Shown here: positions 51,865-60,331 of the stretch, in pieces
How the letters are laid out: each line of letters starts with the position of its first letter
Position numbering within the stretch: the first letter of the stretch is position 1
NCBI RefSeq assembly: GCF_017353175.1
Contig: NZ_JAFMYW010000007.1
Coordinates: 124,001-188,000, forward strand
DNA length: 64,000 bases
Reading direction: 5' to 3'
Source of the DNA: Fibrella forsythiae
Lineage (GTDB): Bacteria > Bacteroidota > Bacteroidia > Cytophagales > Spirosomataceae
Translations under genes and position numbers: made by a program
The notes under the pieces: model-generated
Seen by the model: only the letters and a program-made list of their open reading frames with translations
Database searches by the model: none
What the model was told of the DNA's origin: nothing

Positions 51865-52734
51865 CTAGAATTTCAGCGTTGCAGGCAAGTATTTAGCAAT
51901 CAGATCCTGGTAATACGGCTTAAGTTCCTTTACGTTGGGCGCTACCGGAACTTTCGAGTACAGATCATACGGGTTAAATTTATCAACCCATTTGAACATT
52001 TCGTGATCGTGCGCATCCATCAGATGATCGTATGCGTGTTCGCGATGTTGTGCATAGAACGAGTGATACCGCATCATGTACAGCGCTGGCTCAGGCATGT
52101 AATCTTTCATGATCTGATACAGGTATTCATCGTGTCCCCATGACATATGCACATTCCGCAACCCGCAATTGGGCTCATAGACACCGTATTTGGTGTTGTA
52201 CCGCTCATCGGTGGAATCAGGGTTGGCAGCAAAAAATTCGGGAAAGACAATCTTGTCTGAATGCTGACAACCAACCGGGAACGTATCTCCGACAACAGCC
52301 CACTGTGGTTCACCGAACAGGCAGAGTACCTTACCCAGATCATGTAAAAAACCGGTCAGCACAAACCAATCGGGATGTCCGTCGGCTCTGATCGATTCTG
52401 ACGTTTGCAGTAAATGCTGTAGCTGGTCGAGATCGGTATCGGGGTCGGAATCATCAACGAGCGTGTTCAGGAAATCGCAGGCGTCCCAAACAGGCATCTC
52501 TTTCTTGTCGAACTTCAGGAAGTTGTTTTCTTTCTGGTTAACAAAATCGTACGTCTGGTAGGTATGATTCAGGCGATAGAACTCGCGCACCGTGTCCCGT
52601 TTAGGATCATCGTAATTACGATATTCGTCTTTCGTTTTGGCTGTGGTGTTGGGCTCAGGATAGCGCACCAACACATCGTCTTCCCACTCTTCGATACTGG
52701 CCAAAGGGGCAATTTCTTTCTCCGTAAAGCTCAT
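51865..52734 (-). CDS. myo-Inositol oxygenase (MIOX)
   Basis: 289 residues, about the length of the animal and plant enzymes. The di-iron ligands occur in the expected order: 'IRADGHPDWFVLTGFLHDLGK' region (His and HD), 'SWGHDEYLYQIMKDY' (His and Asp), 'YHSFYAQHREHAYDHLMD'. It converts myo-inositol to D-glucuronate with O2. The LacI-family gene upstream and the operator palindrome at 52815 suggest substrate-controlled expression. Confidence 0.93.
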   Translation of the reverse strand: MSFTEKEIAPLASIEEWEDDVLVRYPEPNTTAKTKDEYRNYDDPKRDTVREFYRLNHTYQTYDFVNQKENNFLKFDKKEMPVWDACDFLNTLVDDSDPDTDLDQLQHLLQTSESIRADGHPDWFVLTGFLHDLGKVLCLFGEPQWAVVGDTFPVGCQHSDKIVFPEFFAANPDSTDERYNTKYGVYEPNCGLRNVHMSWGHDEYLYQIMKDYMPEPALYMMRYHSFYAQHREHAYDHLMDAHDHEMFKWVDKFNPYDLYSKVPVAPNVKELKPYYQDLIAKYLPATLKF

Positions 52735-52814
52735 TGTGCACTAGGTTAAACTGATGAAACTGATTGACAGGACAAAAGAATGCTATTTTATTCAAGAAAA
52801 AACATAAACATCTA

Positions 52815-52828
52815 TGCAAACGTTTGCA
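52815..52828. promoter_or_regulatory. LacI/GalR-type operator palindrome
   Basis: TGCAAACGTTTGCA is a perfect 14-base palindrome with the central CG typical of LacI-family operators. It lies about 80 bases before the MIOX start and after the LacI gene end, so the LacI protein encoded next door is the obvious candidate to bind it. Confidence 0.75.
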
Positions 52829-52903
52829 ATAATTTACCAGGCACTCATTCAGGTTGCCGACACAATATAGATTCTGGATACTTGACTGGTAATCAGGCCA
52901 CTA

Positions 52904-53956
52904 CTAATTCGGGTACGTTCGGTCATAGTAGCGTAGGGTGGAGTTCCTGATTACCAGTTCGGGGCGCAGCACAATTGTTTCCTGTTGTTCTTTTTCACGT
53001 TCCAGAGCGTCCAGAAACAGACCTGTTGCTTTCTCGCCAATCAGTTTACCAAAGCGATTTACTGTTGATAGACCAGGGTTAAGGTAAGCCGAAAAAGGCG
53101 AGTTATCGAACCCAATAACCGCCACCTGATCCGGAATCGAGAACCCCATTTCCCGTATCACCTGCATCGCGGCGGAGGCTACCACATCATTGACCCCAAA
53201 AACGCTATCGGGCGGATTTTCCAGTGCCATCAGGCTGCGCATGGGGCCAATGGCACTGTCAGCTTTGAAATTAGTATTGATGATCAGCGATTCGTCGATA
53301 CTGATATTGTGTTTATGAAGACAGTCTTTGTAACCCTGAAAACGCCTTTCGCATAGGGTTAACCCGTTAGGACCCTTCAAGTGGGCAATACGTTTGCCTC
53401 CGCTCAGTATCAAGTGTTCCGTTGCCTCAAAAGCACCCCAATAATCATCAACCGTGATGCTCCCAGCTGGGAGGCTGTTGTATTCCCGGTCAATAAAAAT
53501 GAGTGGGATCTGGCGTTTCAGCACATTGGCCAGATGGTCGGAATGCCCTGAATCGTACGTTTCCTGAGCTACTGACAGGAAGATCCCTTCCACCCGATTA
53601 GCCAGCAACTTGTCAACATACTCTTTTTCAAGCGCATAGCTCTCATTGGTAACGCAGATTGTGAGCATATAACCCCGTGCCTGCAATACGTGTTGCAAGC
53701 CTTCAATCATTGCCGTTTCGTGAAAATGATTGAGGCTTGGCACGATAACACCGAGCATTGCCGATTTCTGATTCAACAAACTAAGGGCAACGGAATTACG
53801 CTGATACCCTACTTGTTGGGCATATTCCTGAATGTTCCGCCTTGTATCCTCATTGATCAACGGATGATTATTCAACGCCCGCGATACGGTTGAGGGTGAA
53901 CATTTGAATTTTCGAGCGATGTGCTTGATCGTAATCGGCGGGTTGGCATTCATCAA
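52904..53956 (-). CDS. LacI-family transcriptional regulator
   Basis: 350 residues. The N-terminal HTH with hinge helix ('TIKHIARKFKCSPSTVSRAL', 'YQRNSVALSLLNQKS') is followed by a periplasmic-binding-protein-like sugar domain ('MLGVIVPSLNHFHETAMIEG', 'VFGVNDVVASAAMQVIREMG', 'VAVIGFDNSPFSAYLNPGLS'). It likely represses the adjacent MIOX gene and perhaps the DUF1080 gene until its sugar or inositol ligand binds. Confidence 0.92.
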   Translation of the reverse strand: MMNANPPITIKHIARKFKCSPSTVSRALNNHPLINEDTRRNIQEYAQQVGYQRNSVALSLLNQKSAMLGVIVPSLNHFHETAMIEGLQHVLQARGYMLTICVTNESYALEKEYVDKLLANRVEGIFLSVAQETYDSGHSDHLANVLKRQIPLIFIDREYNSLPAGSITVDDYWGAFEATEHLILSGGKRIAHLKGPNGLTLCERRFQGYKDCLHKHNISIDESLIINTNFKADSAIGPMRSLMALENPPDSVFGVNDVVASAAMQVIREMGFSIPDQVAVIGFDNSPFSAYLNPGLSTVNRFGKLIGEKATGLFLDALEREKEQQETIVLRPELVIRNSTLRYYDRTYPN

Positions 53957-54022
53957 TCAGGTAGCGCACTGCCAGATCAGGTTCGTTGATTAGAAGGCAG
54001 TTGATCGGGCAATCTAACTTTC

Positions 54023-54766
54023 CTAGAGGGTTTTGATCTTCATGTTACGGAAATAAACGCGGTTTCCGTGGTCCTGTAGCATAATATGACCTTTAGGCGC
54101 TTCACCAAAACGACCGTTCGCCGTGTAGATAGGGTTGTTGAATTTACTCCCGGCTACCAGCTCCCGAAATTTTTCACTCCCCCGTTCGTATTCTACCACT
54201 TTCCTGCCGTTCAGCCAGTGTTCAACGTGATGTCCTTTCGAGACAATGCGCCCCGTGTTCCACTCACCAATTGGACTGGCTTTTTTACCGCTAGCCGCAA
54301 TCAGGTCATACAGCGAACCCACGGTTCGGTTTCCATCCTTTCCAAGCTTGGCATCAGGGTGTTTATCATCGTCGAGCACCTGATATTCAAGCCCGAAAGC
54401 AGACCCTTTGGGCTTTGGCGAATGTTCAACAACAAAATATTTGAGGCCGCTATTAGCGCCTTCAGTCAGTTTAAAATCGAATGTCAGGTCGAAATCGCTG
54501 TATTCGCCCTCGGTCAGTATATCGCCAAAACTCTGGGCTTCTGACCCGTCTGACTGCTGAATCGTCAGCGAGCCATCAGTAACGCTCCACCCTTTCTCGG
54601 GGAATTTGTCTTTATAGGCTCCCCGCCAGCCAGCGGTGGTTTTACCATCGAAGAGCAATTGCCAGCCCTCTTTTTTTTCTTTTGCAGTCAGCGTATTGGG
54701 AGCCTGCTGGCCTTTGGCAGTGAGCAGGCTCAGCACTAGAAGCCCGGCCATTAAGGGTGTTTTCAT
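54023..54766 (-). CDS. Secreted DUF1080 protein (3-keto-glycoside hydrolase/lectin-like)
   Basis: 247 residues from ATG 54766 ('[19 protein letters not shown]', signal peptide); the frame from 54838 adds an implausible leader. The DUF1080 fold is seen in '[16 protein letters not shown]', '[20 protein letters not shown]', '[13 protein letters not shown]' and '[19 protein letters not shown]'. Members bind or cleave 3-keto sugars and polysaccharides outside the cytoplasm. It is in line with the LacI and MIOX genes. Confidence 0.85.
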   Translation of the reverse strand: MKTPLMAGLLVLSLLTAKGQQAPNTLTAKEKKEGWQLLFDGKTTAGWRGAYKDKFPEKGWSVTDGSLTIQQSDGSEAQSFGDILTEGEYSDFDLTFDFKLTEGANSGLKYFVVEHSPKPKGSAFGLEYQVLDDDKHPDAKLGKDGNRTVGSLYDLIAASGKKASPIGEWNTGRIVSKGHHVEHWLNGRKVVEYERGSEKFRELVAGSKFNNPIYTANGRFGEAPKGHIMLQDHGNRVYFRNMKIKTL

Positions 54767-55099
54767 ACTTTTTTCTCGGAATTGTTGTGAGTTAGCTAGC
54801 AGGCTATTTCTTATCAGGTTGCTGCCAACCAATAGCAAGCTCTACAAAAGGTACATAGGTACCCCGACCTAATGACTAATTCGCCGACACTGTCAAGTTT
54901 TTCAACGCAAAGGTTCCCGGAATCCTTTACGAACCTGAAGTTTTCAGGGCTGGCTGCGCAGGACAGACGCAGAGAGTCAGGCTTATCACTCAACCCTTTG
55001 ACCACTTTTCCAGTTATCAAAGGGTAGTGACCTCATCTGGTTTCGATTTACCTCTTCCTGCCACGCGCATTTCATACACACTGACTACACGCCCACGCT

Positions 55100-55411
55100 A
55101 TGGCTACTCCTGAACCATCTGTTACCCTGAACGAGACCCGCCACCGTTTTGAATTGATGACCGACGGGAAATTGTCGAAAGTTGATTTTATTCGACCCGA
55201 CGAGCACACGCTTGCCCTGACCCACACAGAAGTACATCCTGATCTGGAAGGTAAAGGCATTGGCACAAATTTGGTGAAACAGGTGCTGACCTATGCGGAA
55301 GAACATAATCAGAAAATTGTGCCTCTTTGCCCCTTTGTATCAACCTATATCAAACGCCATCCTGATTGGCAGCATGTAGTTTCAACGGAGTACGACGCGG
55401 CTGATTTCTAA
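55100..55411 (+). CDS. GNAT-like N-acetyltransferase (YidJ/GTN type)
   Basis: 103 residues. 'LALTHTEVHPDLEGKGIGTN' holds the acetyl-CoA-binding V-x-x-x-x-(R/Q)GxG pattern, and 'VPLCPFVSTYIKRHPDW' matches the small single-domain GNAT group. The substrate is unknown. It is convergent with the glycosyltransferase, overlapping by four bases. Confidence 0.85.
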   Translation: MATPEPSVTLNETRHRFELMTDGKLSKVDFIRPDEHTLALTHTEVHPDLEGKGIGTNLVKQVLTYAEEHNQKIVPLCPFVSTYIKRHPDWQHVVSTEYDAADF

Positions 55412-56649
55412 CCTTGCCGCAGCACTTTTTTCATCGCCTTTTCCAATCGGTCAACAGCTGAATCAATACCCCATTGGTCGGCCACCCAGGTACGTCCCTG
55501 CTCCGAAAAACGCTGGTGTAATGCCGGGTCTGTTAGTAGCCGGTCAACAGCCGCCGCTAGTTGAGCAGGATCTCGCGAAGTCAGGAAGCCATTTTTTTCT
55601 TCAATAACAGTCTCACGTATACCTCCTTCAGCCACGGCAACGACGGGTAATCCGCAGGCATTGGCCTCTAAAGGAGCAAAGCCAAATGGCTCCAACCCCG
55701 ACGTATACAGCAGGCAACTGGCGGTGTTGAGCAACTCTACCAGTTCTTCCTGCGTAACCCGCTCACGCGTCTGAAAATCGACAGTTAACTCGCTGGCCAG
55801 TTGGCGCATCTCAGAAACATAGGTTTCGTTACCCATATTTCCGACCCATACCAACGGCGGACGACGACTGGCAGGCAACTGCGCAACGGCCCGAATGGCT
55901 GTGTCGGGTCGCTTATGCGGGAAGAAAGCGCCCAACCCCATAACAAAGGGTTTTCTCGGCTTATTCAGGTACGGGAACAGATCTGAATCGATGCCCAGGT
56001 AACAGACATCGGCTCCGTTACCGTACGCCCGTACCACACTCTCGTTACTGAAATACGAGTTCACCAGCAACTGATCATAGGCAGCATAGTTGGTCAGCTC
56101 TTCCCGCACCCTTACCCGGGCCTGCCGCTGCTCAAAAATATCCTGCCAGAATGCCTGTCGATAATCCGATTTCCGCCAGTTGTTTGTGGCATCCGGTAAA
56201 GCCGCCCATCGTTGAGTGGGAAATGCTTCGTATAATGCCCGGTTTGGTTCCTGTAAATAAAGCAGCTTGGGTAACTGTTTCACAAACCGCCCGATATAAG
56301 GCATCATGAAGTGCTGACAGGAATTGGCGAACAGCAGATCATGGCCACCCGCCTGAATTTGTGCTGCAGACTGTTGGCAGGCGATCAGCATTCGGTTTAT
56401 CTGCGTATCGGTTTGTAAAGCAAGCGAGCTTAGGCGGTCCTGATATTTATGACGAATACGCAGGGTCATATCAAGTGGTACGACTTTCGGCGCCCCGGCA
56501 TAGTCAGCTACGTCCAGGTATGCACTATCGGCCAATGAGGTTGTGTAAACCGTAAGTTGATGGCCCCGCTGGGCAAGACCTTTGATATGCTGGTGTAAGG
56601 CGCGGCTGGCTCCACCGCTGGGAAGATTATGCCAAACGGCAATATTCAT
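55408..56649 (-). CDS. Glycosyltransferase family 4
   Basis: 413 residues from ATG 56649 ('MNIAVWHNLPSGGASRALHQ', a GT-B N-terminal glycine loop); the longer frame from 56703 adds a poor leader. The C-terminal domain has 'VMGLGAFFPHKRPDTAI', 'TASCLLYTSGLEPFGFAPLE' and 'EANACGLPVVAVAEGG', the nucleotide-sugar site of GT4. It acts in the cytoplasm on polysaccharide or glycolipid precursors. Confidence 0.9.
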   Translation of the reverse strand: MNIAVWHNLPSGGASRALHQHIKGLAQRGHQLTVYTTSLADSAYLDVADYAGAPKVVPLDMTLRIRHKYQDRLSSLALQTDTQINRMLIACQQSAAQIQAGGHDLLFANSCQHFMMPYIGRFVKQLPKLLYLQEPNRALYEAFPTQRWAALPDATNNWRKSDYRQAFWQDIFEQRQARVRVREELTNYAAYDQLLVNSYFSNESVVRAYGNGADVCYLGIDSDLFPYLNKPRKPFVMGLGAFFPHKRPDTAIRAVAQLPASRRPPLVWVGNMGNETYVSEMRQLASELTVDFQTRERVTQEELVELLNTASCLLYTSGLEPFGFAPLEANACGLPVVAVAEGGIRETVIEEKNGFLTSRDPAQLAAAVDRLLTDPALHQRFSEQGRTWVADQWGIDSAVDRLEKAMKKVLRQG

Positions 56650-56767
56650 GCGTAAAAGCTGTGAGTATGAAAGTGCAAAGAAAGGGCCTTTCAGCCGGAT
56701 CATCAGTACCGGCTACTGAATGCCGCTCTATCTTCGTCATGAATTCATTCTCAATCTATAACTGGTC

Positions 56768-57922
56768 ATGAATCCGGTTACGCGCCAGCCCCACCTTCCG
56801 CCACAACGACTGCCCGGCCTTGATCATCTGCGGGCCTTAGCCATTGCCCTCGTCTTCTTCTTCCACTACCAGATACCGCTCTTCGGGCATCCCGACTGGA
56901 TTCCTGCCTACGCTGCGTTCGGCTGGACGGGAGTCGATCTGTTTTTCGTGTTGAGTGGCTTCCTTGTATCCTCCCATTTATTCGACCAGTTGAACCGGGG
57001 TCAGCCAATTCGGTGGAAAGCGTATGCCACCAAGCGGTTTTTCAGGATCGTTCCGGCCTATGTTCTGGTTACGGCCGTTTATTTCATGGTTCCCCAATTC
57101 AGGGAAAAAGAGGCCTTGCCCCCGTTGTGGAAATTCCTGACATTCACGCAGAATCTGGGTCTGAACCTGCGCGAACTGGGTACGTTCTCGCATGCCTGGT
57201 CGCTCTGCGTTGAAGTACATTTTTATCTCCTGCTGCCGCTGCTTGTGGGCCTGGTGGCCCACCGTAGACGTACCTATTGGCTGTATTGGGCAATTCTGTT
57301 GCTTTTCGCTGGCGGCTTTTTTCTCAGACAGTACAACTGGACAACGTTTTACCTGCCCGCCAGAGGAACTGACAATGAATACATTACCTGGTATCAGTAC
57401 GTGTATTACCCCACCTATAATCGGCTGGATGGCGTGCTTGTGGGTGTATTCATTGCGGGCATCACCAGCTTTTCACCGATATCATGGGCTCGGTTAACTC
57501 CCTATGGTAACTGGCTACTCCTCTTTGGCTTGCTGGCCTTAACAGGAGCTTATTTCGTGTGTGAGGATTCCCTGTCTTATATGGCCTCGATGGCTGGTTT
57601 TCCGCTGGTGGCCATTGGGTATGGCTTACTGGTTTTGAGTGCTTTGCTTCCGTCAGGCACACTATATAATTTACCATCGCGCCTGACCTCGTTTGTCGCC
57701 CGAATCTCATACGCTGTTTACCTGACACACAAAGGTGTTATTCACGTAACGCAGGCACTTTTGAGCAAGCTGTCGGTTGATACAACCAGTAATATGACCC
57801 TCCTGCTCTGCATCTGTAGCTGTGTGCTGGTGGCCACTGCACTCAACATGTTGATTGAGCAACCCGTTATCGAGTGGGCAAAAAACAGAATAACCAGCCG
57901 CCCGAAACGACTAGCTGCGTAA
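56768..57922 (+). CDS. Acyltransferase family 3 (OafA-like) membrane protein
   Basis: 384 residues and about ten spans. 'LPGLDHLRALAIALVFFFHY' holds the conserved region with His, and 'GWTGVDLFFVLSGFLVSSHL' the second motif; 'LCVEVHFYLLLPLL' follows. It transfers acetyl or other acyl groups to surface polysaccharides. It is divergent from the GT4 gene and may act on the same glycan. Confidence 0.9.
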   Translation: MNPVTRQPHLPPQRLPGLDHLRALAIALVFFFHYQIPLFGHPDWIPAYAAFGWTGVDLFFVLSGFLVSSHLFDQLNRGQPIRWKAYATKRFFRIVPAYVLVTAVYFMVPQFREKEALPPLWKFLTFTQNLGLNLRELGTFSHAWSLCVEVHFYLLLPLLVGLVAHRRRTYWLYWAILLLFAGGFFLRQYNWTTFYLPARGTDNEYITWYQYVYYPTYNRLDGVLVGVFIAGITSFSPISWARLTPYGNWLLLFGLLALTGAYFVCEDSLSYMASMAGFPLVAIGYGLLVLSALLPSGTLYNLPSRLTSFVARISYAVYLTHKGVIHVTQALLSKLSVDTTSNMTLLLCICSCVLVATALNMLIEQPVIEWAKNRITSRPKRLAA

Positions 57923-57934
57923 TGCAATCAGTAG

Positions 57935-57987
57935 GTAGTGAGTTGCTTCGATAGTCGTGCCTTTCGACTATTGAAGCAACTCACTAC
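57935..57987. terminator. Convergent-gene hairpin
   Basis: Arms of 23 bases (GTAGTGAGTTGCTTCGATAG start) pair with one mismatch around a seven-base loop, between the acyltransferase and transketolase stops. Confidence 0.8.
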
Positions 57988-57994
57988 TTGATAA

Positions 57995-60040
57995 TCAAGA
58001 CAAAATCTCTTTTTTCTCGATGCCTTCCGGCTGCCCAGCCAACACCTTCTTGGCACTATCGACCACGTTCTCAACGGTGAAGCCAAAATAGGCCAGAACA
58101 TCGTCTGCCGATCCGGAGAGGCCATATCGGTTCATACTGATGGTAGTTCCTTCGTCGGTCACGTATTTGTGCCAGCCCAGGGGCGAACCGGCTTCAACGG
58201 CCAGGCGCTTCCGGATCGATGGCGGCAGCACCTCATGCTGATATGATTGCTCCTGCTTCTCAAACAATTCCCACGACGGCATGCTGACCACCCGCGCCGG
58301 AATACCCTGCTTTTTCAGTTCGTCCTGCGTCTTCAGTACCAATGCCACCTCTGAGCCCGTGCCAATCAGAATCAGTTGAGGAGTTTCGTACGCTTCACTC
58401 AGGATGTAGGCTCCTTTCTCCAGTCCCCGGGCCGGGGCATACTTCTCCTGATCCAGAATAGGCAACTCCTGCCGGCAGAGAATCAGCAATACCGGCGTTT
58501 TAGGCGTCTGCATGGCTACGCGCCAGGCTTCTACGGTTTCATTGGCATCAGCCGGCCGGAGCACAATGATGTTCGGAATGGCCCGGAGTGAAATAAGTTG
58601 TTCAACGGGCTGGTGTGTGGGGCCATCCCCCCCCAGGCTGATGCTGTCGTGGGTAAAGACAAACGTAGCCCGCGATTCGGCCAGGGCTGTCAGCCGGATA
58701 GCTCCCCGCATGTAATCGGAAAAGTTGAGGAACGTACCCCCGTACGGATGCACGCCACCGTGCTGCGACATGCCGTTGATGGCTGCGCCCATAGCATGTT
58801 CCCGTACCCCAAACCAAACGTTCGACTGATCGTGATGACCGGGCTGGAAACTGACTTCACCCGATTTCGGCATCTCGTTCGATGAAGCCAGATCGGCTGA
58901 ACCGCCAAAGAGGTACGGAACCGTTTTCTTGATTGCATCAATCGCTTTACCCGATGCCTGTCGGGTAGCCATTGGCTTATCGGTTGGCTTGAAGGTTGGC
59001 AGGTCTGCGTCCCAGCCGTCGGGCAAGATACCGTCGAATGAGCGTTGAAACTGCGCCGCTTTGTCGGGAAACTGACTTGTATAGGCTGCAAATCGTTTTT
59101 CCCAGTCATTTTGCAGGTCAGTTCCCCGCAGACCCGGCTCTCGCAGGTACGTTCCAACTGATTCAGGCACCACGAATGACTGGTCGGGATCAAAGCCTAA
59201 AAACTCTTTCGTTTTCCGTACGTTTTCTTCACCTAATGCACTGCCGTGCACTTTACTTGTACCCGCCTGTGGGCTGCCATAGCCAATCTGGGTACGTATG
59301 GCGATTATTGACGGTCGGTCGGTATCATCCTGGGCGGCCTGAATGGCCTTTTCGATGGCGGAAAGATCATTTCCGTCTGTCACCTGTTGTGTATGCCAAC
59401 CGTAAGCATCAAATCGCTTCATCCGGTCTTCGGTAAAAGCCAGATCAGTTGGGCCGTCGAGCGAAATCAGGTTGTCATCGTAGAGATAGATCAATTTACC
59501 CAACTTCAGGTGCCCCGCCAGCGAGGCAGCTTCCGACGCAATACCTTCCATAAGATCACCGTCACTCACTAGCACGTAGGTGTAATGATCAACAATGTTG
59601 TGGCCTTCCCGATTGTAGGTAGCGGCCAGAAAGGCTTCGGCCATAGCCATGCCCACACCATTGGCAGCCCCCTGCCCGAGTGGGCCGGTTGTTACTTCAA
59701 CACCCGGCGTCAGATTCGACTCGGGGTGGCCGGGGGTTTTAGAATGGATCTGCCGCAACTGCTGCAGATCGTTGAGCGACAGGTCGTAGCCGTAAAGATG
59801 CAGCAGGCTATAGAGTAAGGCTGAACCATGCCCGGCCGACAGAATAAAGCGATCACGGTTTGGCCAGTGGGGATCTTGTGGGTTAAACCGTAGAAAACGC
59901 GACCAGAGCACATAGGCCATGGGCGCGGCTCCCAGCGGCAGGCCGGGGTGGCCACTTCCGGCTTTCTGTACGGCGTCGACGGCCAATAATCGGATGGTAT
60001 TTACACTCAGTTCGTCGAGTTGGGTGTTTTGGGTTGGCAT
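57995..60040 (-). CDS. tkt: Transketolase
   Basis: 681 residues, the normal length of a full transketolase. The thiamine diphosphate motif is '[20 protein letters not shown]' followed by 'YLYDDN'. The N-terminus '[20 protein letters not shown]' and the C-terminal '[20 protein letters not shown]' are typical. It exchanges two-carbon units in the pentose phosphate pathway. It is monocistronic with a clear terminator pair on its 3' side. Confidence 0.95.
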   Translation of the reverse strand: MPTQNTQLDELSVNTIRLLAVDAVQKAGSGHPGLPLGAAPMAYVLWSRFLRFNPQDPHWPNRDRFILSAGHGSALLYSLLHLYGYDLSLNDLQQLRQIHSKTPGHPESNLTPGVEVTTGPLGQGAANGVGMAMAEAFLAATYNREGHNIVDHYTYVLVSDGDLMEGIASEAASLAGHLKLGKLIYLYDDNLISLDGPTDLAFTEDRMKRFDAYGWHTQQVTDGNDLSAIEKAIQAAQDDTDRPSIIAIRTQIGYGSPQAGTSKVHGSALGEENVRKTKEFLGFDPDQSFVVPESVGTYLREPGLRGTDLQNDWEKRFAAYTSQFPDKAAQFQRSFDGILPDGWDADLPTFKPTDKPMATRQASGKAIDAIKKTVPYLFGGSADLASSNEMPKSGEVSFQPGHHDQSNVWFGVREHAMGAAINGMSQHGGVHPYGGTFLNFSDYMRGAIRLTALAESRATFVFTHDSISLGGDGPTHQPVEQLISLRAIPNIIVLRPADANETVEAWRVAMQTPKTPVLLILCRQELPILDQEKYAPARGLEKGAYILSEAYETPQLILIGTGSEVALVLKTQDELKKQGIPARVVSMPSWELFEKQEQSYQHEVLPPSIRKRLAVEAGSPLGWHKYVTDEGTTISMNRYGLSGSADDVLAYFGFTVENVVDSAKKVLAGQPEGIEKKEILS

Positions 60041-60255
60041 ACGAGGGGCTAATCAGCTAGAATGAATACCTGGTTTCCAGACCAGGAGGCAACGACTTCG
60101 TTACCCCAATTACTTTAACCCATGCCGCAGAAAATGGCTGTAAAAATTTAGCAAAATCCCGTTTTCGGGGTTGCAGGTAGTTGCTGGATGTATTCGTTTT
60201 GAAGAAATGATACTCTCACAGGCGGGGACGACATGCTCAACTTCGAACAAAAAAT

Positions 60256-60280
60256 AAGGCCGGGGTTTTGCCCCGGCCTT
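60256..60280. terminator. GC-rich hairpin in the transketolase/GH65 gap
   Basis: AAGGCCGGGG and CCCCGGCCTT are perfect arms around TTTTG, with A-rich bases on the left. On the minus strand this terminates the GH65 gene (stop at 60332). Confidence 0.8.
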
Positions 60281-60331
60281 AGCTAATTCAACGCTGGAAT
60301 AGCCATTCACCTGCACAAACGCTCCAGGCCA

